Source: Romanomermis culicivorax (lineage: Eukaryota > Nematoda > Enoplea > Mermithida > Mermithidae). From it: a stretch of DNA of 64,000 bases. Both the position numbers and the translations under genes were made by a program. The DNA lies in NCBI GenBank assembly GCA_963922205.1, contig CAWUHX010000164.1, forward strand, positions 558,001 to 622,000. The letters run 5' to 3'. Positions 37,701-48,277 of the stretch are shown one piece after another. Numbering within the stretch: position 1 is the first letter of the stretch; every line of letters begins with the position of its first letter. The notes beneath the pieces were generated by a model. That model was not told where the DNA came from. It did not search any database and worked only from the letters and a program-made list of their open reading frames with translations.

Positions 37701-40700
37701 TCCAATAGTTGGGATGCATAATCCGATGATAGCAGAATCAATACAAGAAAATTCTATTGAAGAAGATCAATGTTCGACAATCCAGCAGCTAGAAGATCTA
37801 GTTCCAGTAGTGGCATGTAATAGAATTTATATTCCACACGGAACAGATCAGCTAGTGAAAGCCAAATTGTGGAATAAATCCTCGGCAAATAGAATAAATG
37901 GAATCATCGTAGAAGGAGATGATTCAGAAACGAGATTCAGAATAGATGATACTATAGTTGACGGTTCAAAGGAGGACTTTGTATTGATGATCTCCAATAA
38001 TACGGGTTCCGGTTGCCTGATAGAACCTAATCAAGTTCTTGGCTACTGTAACTCCCTATTTCGGGGAGAATCGAGTGTATCAATTTTGCAGGCAGGAAAT
38101 AGTGGAGAAAATAGCCTAGAGGGCATTTTCGATGCCAAGGAATCAAAATTCGATGGAGTTGTGTTTCTGGAAGCATTGTACAAAATGACCTCTAAAGCTA
38201 CAGTGTCAGAGGAACAGAAAGAGATGGGGATACAGCAACTCGTGAAATACCGGGATGTATTTAGCCTACCTCATGATCCTTTGACAACTACTCCCCATCT
38301 TACTTGTAAAATTGATACAGGTGATGCTAGCCCTGTGGCAAAACATTACTACAGAGCGGCCATTGAACGCCGACCATATATCAGACAACATGTGCAAGAA
38401 ATGCTGGACAAAGGAGTCATAGAGCCATCAAGATCGCCCTGGGTGGCGCCATTATTCCTAGTAGGGAAGAAAGATGGGTCGCTCAGGCCGGTTGTTGATT
38501 TCAGAGGCTTGAACGAGGTTATGAAAGATGATCGATATCCAATACCAAGAATGGATGATTATCTGGACTGCCTCGGGAGAGCAAAATTTTATACGACTCT
38601 TGACCTTAAGTCTGGTTATTGGCAAGTGCCAATGGAAGAAGGCAGTAAAGAAAAGACTGCTTTCCTGTGTCAAGAAGGGTTGTTTCAGTTCAAAGTAATG
38701 CCCTCTGGACTGAAAAATGCACCAGCCGAGTTCCAGAGGATGATGGAAAGAATCCTTCATCCTCATGTTTGGAAGATATGTCTAGTTTACATAGACGATA
38801 TCATAGTGTTCTCGAATACATTCGAGGAACACATAGAAAATTTGAAATTGGTCCAGGATGCTCTGAGATGAGCCCAGCTTACACTTAAACTGGAAAAATG
38901 TGAATTCTTACCAAAGAAGGTACATTTTCTTGGTCACATTTTGGATTCTAATGGAATTTCGCCCGATCCGAAAAAAGTGCAAGCTATTAAGGAGTTTGAA
39001 TTCCCGGACTCGGTCAAGCGTATGCAAAGGTTTCTCAGAATGCTCCAGTGGTGTAAAAAATTTATACCACATCTGGCAAAGCACACAGAACCTTTGTATA
39101 AGCTGACGGCAAAGAAAACGAATAAATGGCTCATCACAGAGGATCATTACAAAGCATTTAATGCTTTGAAAGAAGCACTGGTATCGGTTCCATTTCTCAG
39201 GTACCCAGTAATGGATGGCTCAGCCCAGTTCATTCTGCAAACCGATGCCAGTGGAACAGCACTAGGGGCTGTTCTGTATCAAGAGTCTGGAGACGACAAG
39301 TGGGTCATAGCATACAATAGCCATGTGCTAAAAGAGGACGAGAAAAAGTGGTGCACAACCGAAAGGGAGTGCCTCGCGATTATCTACGGCCTCAAAATCT
39401 ACCGGCACTATTTATTGGGGCAGAAAGTATTGATTAAGACAGATCACAGACCACTGTTATCAATGAAAGTCAATACTACAACAAATGACAAATTGAAACG
39501 GTGGTATGCGATCATAAATCAATACAACCACAAGTTAGAATACGTGCCCGGTAGACAAAATGCTATGGCTGACTTTCTCTCCGGAAAGGATGAGCCAGAG
39601 GATGTGGTGAAATCACCACCAAAGTGGGAAAGCATGTTCAAATCGGATGTTGTTTCCTCCGATGTCAAAGGAATAATAAAAGAACAACAAGAACAACAAC
39701 AAATTTCCTTGGTGGCCAAGAGGAACAACATCTCTGAGGAGAATAAATCCCACAAGGATAAAAAGGAAGAAGAGGATGCTCGAAATAGTCCTAAGGACGA
39801 AAAAGAGCATTCTAAAGCAGTAGAAGCAGTAGTAACCCGAAGCAAAGCTCGTGTTTCGGAAAAGGTGCAGAAAGAAAATCAGGAAACTGATAAATCTGCG
39901 ATACCTAAGAAACAAGACAATGTGCAGTGGTTATACCCAAGAAAGGAGGAGGAATTTGATAAACCAGGAACATCAGGAGAAAAAGAGATATCTATTGGCC
40001 TGATCCCAGATGACTTGATGAGCAAACTGCAAAAAGCAGACGAAAGCTTAAAGCCAATCTGGGATAGATTAGGTGCAAATAGCACAAGGAAGTATCACAC
40101 TGGGTTCTACAAAGAAAATGGTGTATTGTATAGGGAAACTGAGGCAGAAAGCGAAGATCAATTGGTCGTACCCGCAAACCTCAGGGACTCTGTACTGCAT
40201 CAGCATCATGGTGCTGTAATAATGACACACCAGGGTTTCGAAAGAACTCTGAGTGTCATGAAAATGCATTATTGGTGGCCTGGCATGGAAAAAGATGTCA
40301 GGGAATGGATAGAATACTGCGTTGTCTGTCAAATGGCAACTGCAGGAAAGCCATCCATTCCTCCGTTGATACTCATTGTGCCACAAGGTCCACTCGACAT
40401 TGTATCCGTGGATATAGTAGGAATTTTGCCTTTGGGAGAAAGAATGCCCTATGTTATAGTTTTTCAGGACTATTTCACAAAATGGGTTGAAGCTGAAATG
40501 ATCCCAGATCAATCAGCAAATTCAGTTGTGAATGCGTTCTTAGAAGCTATAATATTTAGGCATGGAACACCAAGGAAACTCCTAAGTGACAATGGATCTT
40601 GTTTTACTTAGGATTTAATGAAATCAGTTTGTGATTTATTAGAGTGTAAGAAGATCTTCACTACTGCTTACCACCCTCAGGGTAATGGTATGGTAGAGAG

Positions 40701-41322
40701 GTTCAACCAAACTCTAATAAAACAGCTGAGAAAAGTAGCTATTGGTGAACCCGATAGCTTGCCAAGATATCTCAAATCAGTGGTCTTTGCCTATAATGCT
40801 ACCCCACACGCAGTGACGAAGGCCTCGCCATTTGCATTGTTACGGGGCCATGAGGCAAAGTTTGGGATGAATTTCTCAAAAGCACTTAAAAAAGTAATGC
40901 CCATGAATTATGAGGCATATAAATTCATCCTAACAGATCACTTAACCAGGCTTTATGGTATTATTGCCGAAAATATCCAGAAAGCAGCAGAAGCTAGCAA
41001 AAGATATTTCGACAAGAAAATTAAAACCTCGGTTTTTAAAGAAAATGATTGGGTACTTCTTAAAGTTGATAAGCAAAAGAAACTAGGCTTAACTTGGGAA
41101 GGACCCTTCATTATAACTGATGTGTCCAGGTTAGAAGATAATGTCATAACGATTGCACGTTATGATAATCTTTTGCTACGGCAAAAGGTTTCAGCAAGTA
41201 GGCTGAAAATTTTTTGCTACGAGACTACACGATGGCAGAACTACATAAAAAATCGATCGAATCGTCTTACTGTACCTTCGCAATTAGCGGAGAGTAGTGC
41301 GACGCCTGATGTAGTTTTGTAG
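34771..41322 (+). pseudogene. Gypsy gag-pol polyprotein, one frame with three nonsense codons
   Basis: The whole stretch is in one reading frame from the ATG at 34771 to the TAG at 41320. It is broken only by TAA at 35461-35463, TGA at 38869-38871 and TAG at 40609-40611; no frameshift was found. Gag covers about 34771-36900 and has a Cys/His cluster (WCTYHENNTHNTIDC) and an RGG/Gly-Phe-rich tail at 36730-36890. The aspartic protease has DTGA at 37366-37377. The reverse transcriptase has FLVGKKDGSLRPVVDF and the YIDD box at 38788-38799. RNase H (LQTDASGTALGAVLY) starts at about 39236. Integrase has an HHCC-type zinc motif at 40200-40335, then D...D35E residues in SVDIVG, SDNGS and GMVERFNQ; the D-to-E spacing is 35 only if the TAG counts as one residue. 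An acidic/basic linker joins RNase H to integrase. It would encode the element's particle and copying enzymes; this copy is defective. Confidence 0.95.
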
Positions 41323-42465
41323 CGGCAAAATCTGCCGATTTGTGTGTGTTTATTTTGTATATTTAATAAATATTTATTCCAATTGTGTTTTGTAACGGTT
41401 AAAATCCATTTTCATATTTTTTGACGTATAGGATTGTGTTTTAATGAAACGGGGGAAAAGCTTTTAAAGCGAAAGACCCGTTTTTGTACAATTTTTCATT
41501 TTACAACTTCTTGGTTAACACCTCAAAATCATTCAAAATTTTCAAAAGTCGTGTCCCGCGTCTGCTCTCAATTTTTCAAATCTTTTTCGAAAATATTTTG
41601 TACGGAAGAATCCTCCCGTAAGGTAATTTGCAGCCGCAAGGGAATAGACTGTAAATGTTTTATACATCTGTCTACTTTTCACAGCTGCAAATTCGGTTTA
41701 AAAATTTTTTAAAATTATTTCGGTGCAAGGAAACGGGCCCAAAAATTCCGAATGGGTACGCCGAACGAGTGTATGCGTACGTACAACGCGACGGATGATG
41801 AAGTCCAGTTTGGGTAGCCGCACCCGCGGCAAAATAATCGATATTTTTTGGTCGACGGTAAGAAACCATTTTTTTATCATTTGTAAATAGTTAGGTAAGA
41901 AAATGAGCGGAGGTTACGCTCGTCAGGGGTGTTTTGTAAGACTGTTTCTGTGCCCTTTCTCGGACGAGCTACCAACTGGGAGTTAAGAAGTAAACACAAA
42001 AAATTAGGTAGAAGGGGGTGGCAAGGGCCGAACCTAGGTGATCCGAAAAAGACTTCGGTCGAATTAGGTGATCCGATTAGGGGAGGTTTTTGTCATTCCC
42101 GCTCCCTCTGGTTTCCGCAAAGCGGCGAAGAAGGGGATTAGCAGGAATTAGTCGTGGAGATCAAGGTTGTGATCGATTGAGCTCATCCAGTAGCAAGAGT
42201 GTGTTGGGTTTAGAGTGAAAAACACCTAATTTCACACGTTTTTGCCTATCAATTTTGGTTTCTATAAAGGGACACCCAACAGCCAGAAAGGCTAAATATC
42301 AAGTTCCCGCTCCAAAATTTCAAAAGTTCAAAAGTTAAAACGGTGTTTTGCACAAAGATGCTAGAGTTTCCCCAAAGTTTTAAAGTAGTAGTGGGTAAAA
42401 TTACCCAGAGAGTTGAAAAAGGGTCACGTAAATGCACATAAAAGAGTTTGGCCTTTCGATCAGTG
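41323..42465. other. Gypsy spacer between pol and ORF3
   Basis: About 1.1 kb without a convincing frame. It holds AATAAATATTTATT near 41364 and a short direct repeat (GAATTAGGTGATCCGA type) near 42030-42080. Confidence 0.5.
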
Positions 42466-42858
42466 ATGCTTAGTAGCAATCACCAGGTCCGAGTGATGGG
42501 AGCCATAAGAAGTGCCAGTTCAGACTTGCAAAGCTCTGTTAAATTCAGTAAAGCTCAAGACGGAAAAACTGGTGCTACTTTGAAAGTTCCCGGACCTCAA
42601 GGCCAGGGTCAAGGCCAAGGAAGCCAGGAAATAGCTCCAAGTACACAAGGAAAGGTGCAAAAGACTGGTAACCGCGGCCGAGGCCAGTTTCAGTTCCACA
42701 ACCCCAACAGGGGTGGTCGTGGAGCAGTGCGTGGCAGAGGTGCCGCGCCTCAGGTGCAAGGTAGAGGAGGCCAGCAGGGCCAATGAATATGGAGACCTTA
42801 TGGAGGTCGTGGAGGAGCCCATAGAGGGGCGCAAGGAGGCGGCAGGCCGCAACAGTAA
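42466..42858 (+). pseudogene. Gypsy ORF3: small RGG/PQG-rich basic protein, one nonsense codon
   Basis: The ATG at 42466 opens a frame of 106 codons to TGA at 42784-42786. The same frame then continues with more Arg/Gly-rich sequence (RPYGGRGGAHRG) to TAA at 42856-42858. The protein has a short neutral start, then [13 protein letters not shown] and RGRG, RGGRG and RGRG clusters. It sits where an env gene would lie, but no signal peptide, membrane segment or Cys pattern is visible, so I do not call it env. RGG boxes often bind RNA; an RNA-binding or nucleocapsid-like role is inference only. Confidence 0.6.
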
Positions 42859-43682
42859 TTCAGCCGCAACGTTTTTGGCCAAAAAATATCATTTTCGCAT
42901 TTATTTTTCACAAAAAACACAAAATACAAAAAAAAATATAAAACCACAAAAAATACAAAAAAATTATTATAAAATACAAAATACAAAAAAAATTTTCTTA
43001 TTTGTTGCATGCTTTAAATTTTTATTCGTTTTTCGTACCTCACATTGCCAAAATGGGCATGTACAAAAATTTATTTTTTCACTTAATCTCGGTTATTATC
43101 TCGCCTTATTTTTTCTTTTTTTTGCTCAATCGATACGCCGGGATTTGATTTTTTTTTTGTGATACTCGTACTAATGTACATATTTTGTAAATTATTTAGT
43201 TATTTTAGAAAAATTTTTTTGGCGAGGGCAACGTTGGAAAAAAGGCGGAGACTTCACGGCGAAACACGCAACCGGAAAGAGATAGACAGATAAATGTTCT
43301 GTCCCTGGCATCCAGCGTATGGCACGAAACGAAAGGTCACGGGATGGATGGCAACCGAAGACCCTCGGCCCTGGTGCAGGTCAAATTGGATTCGGTGGTA
43401 GGCCAGCAAAGTCAAGCCGACGCGGAGTCGTCGATCCGTCGGCGTCCAGACCAAGAGGTAGCGCACCCGGATGGCCTTGTGGACATTCCGGTATGCCTGG
43501 TAAAAAGACTTGACGTAAGAGGGTGGTCATTCGGAAAGCTTTCCGCAAGGGGGCATGAATGACCAAAAAGGTTCAGAAAACTGCTTTGACTGTATTAGGG
43601 CCTGAAAAGGTTCCAAAATTGTCATTGCAGCGTAATATGAATCTTTTTAACCTCCCGTTGGTCAGTTTCGAGGCTCGAGGGA
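42859..43682. other. Gypsy 3' untranslated region
   Basis: An A-rich patch with ACAAAAAATACAAAA units (42890-42990) is followed by a GC-richer segment to the 3' LTR. The expected polypurine tract is poor: only GAGGCTCGAGGGA directly precedes the LTR. Confidence 0.5.
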
Positions 43683-44282
43683 TGTCGGGGATGGACATAG
43701 TCTATCTCCAGGTTGTGAAGAAATAGCCAAAGTCGACGCGATTTGCGTCGATGCTGATTTGCATAGACACCGCGCATAAATATGCCGGTCGTCTATCTTT
43801 TTGGTCATTCATTGATTGTTTTTGTTTTTTATTAAAGAAGAAATCGGCGGCCCAATAGGGCATTATTTTATATTATTTTTGTTATATTATTTGTGGTGGA
43901 GCATTTCCGCCCTAAATACAACGACCCGCGGCCGACAGCCTTTGGATTTCTCGCAGCGGAGGGAACGCAGGTTAGACCCCAGATTTCTGGAGAGCCACCC
44001 AGCGTGCAAGTCTACATTTACAACTCAGTTCTCGGCCTGACTTCTGGATTTGCCCCTGGTTTGAAGTTACTTGAGCTCAGGGAGTTATTTTATCTTCTGC
44101 AGTTCTTCGGGACGAAAGCAGGAGATCTTTGTTGATTTTGAGACTGACCGAACTGTTGCAAACTTATTCTACCTAAGGTTTCGGCCTGATTAGGTGAATT
44201 AGCGAGTGACTGATTAGGTCTAATTTTGATATCAAATCCTTTACTATATTTCTCAACCACAACTCCAAGTCTCATTTCAACA
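43683..44282 (+). repeat. Gypsy 3' LTR
   Basis: 600 bp with TG...CA ends. It differs from the 5' LTR at roughly four bases and by a 3-base indel in a T-rich run near 43820. Confidence 0.95.
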
Positions 44283-44610
44283 AAAATCTACGAAAGAAAT
44301 TCGGGGCTCTCAATCGTTATGTTTCCTGTCTTTTGTTAAACCCTTTAAGCCAGTTTGTTCTTTAACAATTTCTCGTTGGATGAAATCAGTTCTGACTTTA
44401 TCAGGTTTAGACACCTCCAAATTTAAACCACATTCTACGCGTTCAGCTTCATCCTCTAAAGCTCTAGCTTCCGGCTGTCCGCTTGACTTTATTTTGAAAC
44501 AAGCTAATTTGAGTCAACGTTCGTTGACGTTTAAACGGTCTTATTAAAGAGATCTAGATGATCTTAACTATACTAACTTCGTTATTAATGCTAATGTAAG
44601 CTTTAAACAT

Positions 44611-44700
44611 GGCTCATTGATAATGAAGAATATAAGATTTTGCAAGGCTTTTAGGCCGATGTGAAATCATTATTCTTCAGTATCAATGAGACTTAACTTG
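44611..44700. repeat. DIRS internal complementary region
   Basis: GGCTCATTGATAATGAAGAA complements the left end of the element. The following GCAAGGCTTTTAGGCCGATG and ATTATTCTTCAGTATCAATG match the complement of the right end. This fused-ends segment is the hallmark proposed to template circle formation in DIRS1-group elements. Confidence 0.9.
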
Positions 44701-45078
44701 ATCCCGCCCGCCTCTCCCTACGCGCATTATTAGGGAATACTTTTAATTTAGAATTCGAGGCAATTATCGGCGCCTCCATAGGAATTTTCCTACAAGTCGT
44801 CGTTCAGGACGATGTTGACTTTATGTGAAATTGATGCTTTGATTCTTTTTAGAGTTGGCCTTTCTAGTGCATCATTTCTAAGTGCCTTTTGGTGCATGTA
44901 TTTTTACGCAATTTCGTGTTTTTTCGTAAATTTTTATGTCTGTGTGCTCGATTTTTTCATTCCAATAAATCATTTTCGTTCGTTAGTAAGTAGTGTTTGA
45001 TTTTTTCGACAATCTAATAATTAGTTTTGATTGTCATGATATCTTTCATGTGACCTTATCGTTTCAATACCTCAAGAA

Positions 45079-45201
45079 CAATGAATAGAAAGTACCTAGC
45101 TAGCTAACGGTAGACCGATGACGTATATTCTACAAGTTAAGTCTCATTAATACTGAAGAATAATGATTTCACATCGGCCTAAAGGCCTTGCAAAATCTCA
45201 T
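45079..45201 (-). repeat. DIRS right inverted terminal repeat
   Basis: Reverse complement of the left repeat (TAGCTAGCTAACGGTAGACC), with an extra outer segment GCCTAAAGGCCTTGCAAAAT that is represented only in the internal complementary region. Confidence 0.9.
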
Positions 45202-45425
45202 ATTTCGGAAGATAATCAAAATTTTTGATTTCATTAGATGTTCTATTGCCATTCTTAATTTGCTCACGAAACTGACAAAAAACATGAAAATTATCGGTAA
45301 ACATAGGAGGCAGAGCGCCTTATTACTAGTTTCAGAAATTTTCATCCTTTGATGTGCCGCCCATCTTATTTTTTCAAGGTGGGATCTTGATTTTTTTCCA
45401 ACATTATCTTGACAAAAATTGCGTG
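45202..45425. repeat. CAAGATG-rich repeat, copy 2, right part
   Basis: It starts ATTTCGGAAGATAATC, which resumes the sequence interrupted at 30207. It then turns into an inverted arm (TTTTTCAAGGTGGGATCTTG), so the host repeat is itself partly palindromic. Confidence 0.75.
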
Positions 45426-45474
45426 GGTTACTGTGAGCTCCATACGAGCGTTCATTACTATTGACACCCTTTTT

Positions 45475-45870
45475 CTCTAAGCCATTTAATTCAAAATGAT
45501 AGACGCATCAAAAACCAAAAAAGTAAGGTTCACTTTGACACGCACTTTGCTCTTAGTGAAAAACTTTATACTGTGGAAAAACGCTAAATTTCTTCAAGAG
45601 AATGGGAAAGGCCAAAATCATTGAGAAAAAAACGTCATGTTTATCTACTTTCGATTTGGAAAGAACTGGGTCGATACCTCAATACTACACGATAAATTTT
45701 GACCACAACCAGGTTATTGAAGGAAATTTTCGGCTGCTCTGTTTGCTTTTCACTGACGAAAAAGTCTTTTATTGATTACAGTAGTAAGCTTACCATTTTT
45801 TCGTATTAAGCTTACTTTCACGGGATCACTGCATCGATCATTTAAAAATGAGTGGAATATAGTTGACTTC
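45475..45870 (+). repeat. Dispersed repeat W, copy 2 (uninterrupted)
   Basis: Same order of blocks as 19285-20100 but without the MITE. It therefore gives the empty site for copy 1 of the hAT-like element near 45660-45690. Confidence 0.7.
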
Positions 45871-46017
45871 AAATCTTCATGAAAATATTTATAACAAGCA
45901 AGAAATTCAGTCAAAGTGGAAATTTCAGATACGGAGGAAGGAAAGCAAATTATTTCAGTATTGAGGATATCTATGCTAAGACAAAGGTTCGATCGCTGAT
46001 TGGCTCATTCGAAATTT

Positions 46018-46136
46018 AGACCAGCGAATTGTCGTCAGATATGGATCTTACGGACCGAGAGCGTGAAAAGAAAATATTGGATTCAAAAAAGGCAAAAGGA
46101 CTTTTTCAGCGAGACGTCAAAAGAATATAGAAATAT
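46018..46136 (+). other. Candidate coding exon (charged helical segment)
   Basis: After an acceptor-like GAAATTTAG (to about 46019), a frame with non-AT-biased codons reads MDLTDREREKKILDSKKAKG and ends at a TAG near 46136. The Glu/Lys-rich composition and sudden rise in GC at wobble positions suggest coding. No partner exon was found and I do not recognise the protein. Confidence 0.3.
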
Positions 46137-46686
46137 AGAAAGAATAAAAGAGAAAGCACCAAGATATGAAATTACTGTTATAAAAAACAACTCATCAGCT
46201 GGAAAAACATGCGACGAGGGAAAAATGACCTAAAATATTATAAGGTCACATTTTGTTTATTACGTTATAATTTTGTCATGATTTGCATATCGGCATCTTT
46301 ACATAAAAATATTGTTCATATAGGGCCAAAAGAGGGTCAAGGTGAACCATAATTCTATAAAAGATTCACTCAATTTAATTATCAGATAAATGTGTAGCAC
46401 TGTTTATAGAATCCTTAGTTTTGAGTCAAGTTTATTGGGAAGCTTCTCCGCAGAGAATTTTGCATGATTATACGGCTGGACTTCGTGATAATGGCAGGCT
46501 AATGAAAACGTATTTACCCTAAAAACTAATAAAAACGTACTTACCCTAAAACCTATATTCCTACACATTCTTGAACTGCTTCTCATGCAACAAATTCTAA
46601 ATGAGAACACGCCAAAGCTTGCATATACCACTGGTAAGTCAAATTTCTCTAGAGGTGAATGTATACGCAATTCCCTAATTTTCTCA
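46137..46686. other. AT-rich intergenic DNA
   Basis: Only a short local duplication (ACGTATTTACCCTAAAA, ACGTACTTACCCTAAAA at about 46507-46553) was noticed. Confidence 0.4.
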
Positions 46687-46925
46687 TAGTATGTTCTTTA
46701 TCAAAAGTTTGTAAATTTCAAAAAGTAAATAAATTCCGCCGTCAAAGTCGTTTACACATAGCTTTTACTCTAGGACTTTTTACTCAAAAATAGTGAGGGT
46801 TAGTTGAATGACTGCTAAATTTTCAGTCCTATATGCGATGAATATGCTTTAGCAAAAAATGGTAAAAATATGAGATTAGTTACTTTTCCCTCTTGATATT
46901 TACAAGCAATCAAAAAACAGACTAG
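46687..46925. repeat. MITE, CTATAGTC family, diverged copy
   Basis: It runs TAGTATGTTCTTTATCAAAA through GTCAAAGTCGTTTACACATA and TTTACTC, to TCTTGATATTTACAAGCAAT and CAAAAAACAGACTA. Confidence 0.55.
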
Positions 46926-47680
46926 AAGAAACTGAGACGAGCAGTGAATAAAACAACAAAATTTCCTGAAACCTAATATGTACAGAAAAAGCAATAGAAT
47001 TTTCGATGCGATGCGCAAGCGTCCCATCGAAAATAAAAATAAAAATACAAAAAAATCTTTTCAACCAGTAATGAAACTGAGTTATAAATCATAGAGCAGG
47101 ATCTGATCCAGATTCATTCATGTAAGCCTCCACGAAATTGGTGGCAAACTCTAATCAAAAAATTATTGCCATAGGTCAATCATTTAGTCAAAAGCCGATT
47201 CGTCGCTGGCTCGAGTTCCTATTTTATTCCTATTGGTCCTTATTATAGTATTGTTAGGGTAGTCTATCATAATCTCCTGTGATGAGTATCTAGCACGTAA
47301 TCATCTCCTATTTTATTTTACTGCAAATCGTGAAATTTATGGTTTCCATATTTTACGACGATTTTTTTCCTCATTTGAATACTCAGGAGACGTTTTTCAA
47401 GACTACCTGCTAAGCGCTAGTTGAAAATCTACGAAGACTGTAAAATGATATGGTCAGAAAAATAAACTTTTTCATCTTACAGAAGTTTGAGACTTGGCAA
47501 GTTTAATTCTCTTGTAAAAGTTTTACCTGTACAGATCAATGACGATTAATAATGGATCTTGGACGATTTTATGATTTCCGTCCTTTTTAATAGGGCCACG
47601 GTATTTTCATGGGATGAAATGTATTTCATGGGGCATGTAACATACTTTGGGCGAAATTCGTTGCGTTGTGTTCTGTATTT
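46926..47680. other. AT-rich intergenic DNA
   Basis: No gene or repeat was recognised. Confidence 0.4.
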
Positions 47681-47927
47681 ATAGTCTGTTTTTTATAAAA
47701 TGCTTCCAAATAGAAAAGTGACACAAATCAGCACTGTCGTCAAAATTCTTTACATAAAGTTCTTACTGTACAATTTTTTACTCGAAAAATTCGTGAAGGT
47801 AAGGTCAGCATGCTCACAAATTTCCAGTCCTACATGATATATCGTTCATCAGAAAATCGAAAAAATCTGAAATACTACTTGCTTTCCACTTCCATTATTT
47901 GGAAGCATTTCAAGAAAAACCGACTAT
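47681..47927. mobile_element. MITE, CTATAGTC family, best-preserved copy
   Basis: The left end is ATAGTCTGTTTTTTATAAAA then TGCTTCCAAATAG. The right end is TTATTTGGAAGCATTTCAAG then AAAAACCGACTATAG. Terminal inverted repeats are about 30 bp. The flanks suggest a TA target duplication (Tc1/mariner-like); this is tentative. Length is about 247 bp, with no coding capacity. Confidence 0.75.
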
Positions 47928-48277
47928 AGTTCGTAGTCGTGCTTGTTGCAAAACATACCGCTCATTATTGAGCTTGTGCAGTATACAATGGCGCTTTTGT
48001 GAAACTTTACTGCCAATAAAATTATGAAGCACATCATATTTTTATTATCGCAAGATAAATATAATTCGTCGAATACGGGTACACAAAACGTCAAAAGATC
48101 CCAGAGAAAATTATTATTGGTTGAAAGATGTGAGAGTAGCTGAGAACAATTGGGGAGTGTGCAGACATTAACTTCTTTGGTCGAATCTTTAGTCGTAGCC
48201 CAAAACCGAACATCTCGAAGAATCAGTATGAGATTATCTGGCTTTTTCAGGTTTGCTAGGAACTGTGTAAGCTGCAA
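47924..48277 (-). CDS. Coding-like exon of unknown protein, stop codon supplied by a MITE end
   Basis: On the minus strand a 117-codon frame has normal, non-repetitive composition (QFLANLKKPDNLILILRDVR, later NNNFLWDLLTFCVPVFDELY). It opens near an acceptor-like TTTTATAG (about 48292), or after ATTGCAG a few bases further on. It ends CTATAG, three bases of which belong to the neighbouring MITE terminus. The protein therefore either naturally ended nearby or was cut short by the insertion. I do not recognise the family. No upstream exon was joined, so it may be a gene relic. Confidence 0.45.
   Translation of the reverse strand: MQLTQFLANLKKPDNLILILRDVRFWATTKDSTKEVNVCTLPNCSQLLSHLSTNNNFLWDLLTFCVPVFDELYLSCDNKNMMCFIILLAVKFHKSAIVYCTSSIMSGMFCNKHDYEL

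Larger units (their letters stand above)
34070..44282 (+). mobile_element. Gypsy-type LTR retrotransposon with an additional 3' ORF
   Basis: Two LTRs of about 600 bp begin TGTCGGGG and end TTCAACA. They are flanked by AAAA (34066-34069 and 44283-44286), a 4-bp target duplication. Domain order is gag, protease, reverse transcriptase, RNase H, integrase, the Gypsy order. By eye the LTRs differ by about four substitutions and one 3-base indel, indicating a recent insertion. A primer-binding site is expected just after 34672 (AGTGGTGGCTTCTGAC), but I could not assign a tRNA. Confidence 0.95.
33254..44547 (+). pseudogene. DIRS tyrosine recombinase, split by the Gypsy insertion
   Basis: The first part (33254-34069) has one nonsense codon, TAA at 33896-33898. 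After the Gypsy element and one copy of AAAA, the same frame resumes at 44287 and ends with TAA at 44545-44547. The second part carries the H-x-x-R catalytic box (HSTR, 44431-44442) and the likely nucleophilic Tyr (44542-44544) in an FKRSY context. This enzyme class integrates a circular intermediate without target duplication, in line with the clean flanks. Confidence 0.85.
30208..45201 (+). mobile_element. DIRS-type retrotransposon, interrupted by a Gypsy element
   Basis: Inverted terminal repeats (30208-30290 and 45079-45201) plus an internal complementary region (44611-44700) identify the DIRS1 layout. Gene order is gag-like, reverse transcriptase/RNase H with methyltransferase-like tail, then tyrosine recombinase. 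Removing the 10.2-kb Gypsy insertion leaves about 4.8 kb, the usual length for the group. The frames carry many stops and at least one frameshift, so this copy is dead. The flanks join without target duplication, as expected for recombinase-mediated integration. Confidence 0.9.

Noticed and set aside
42466..42858. Env gene of the Gypsy element
   Set aside because: The ORF in the env position is short, basic and Gly-rich, with no signal peptide, transmembrane helix or Cys pattern.
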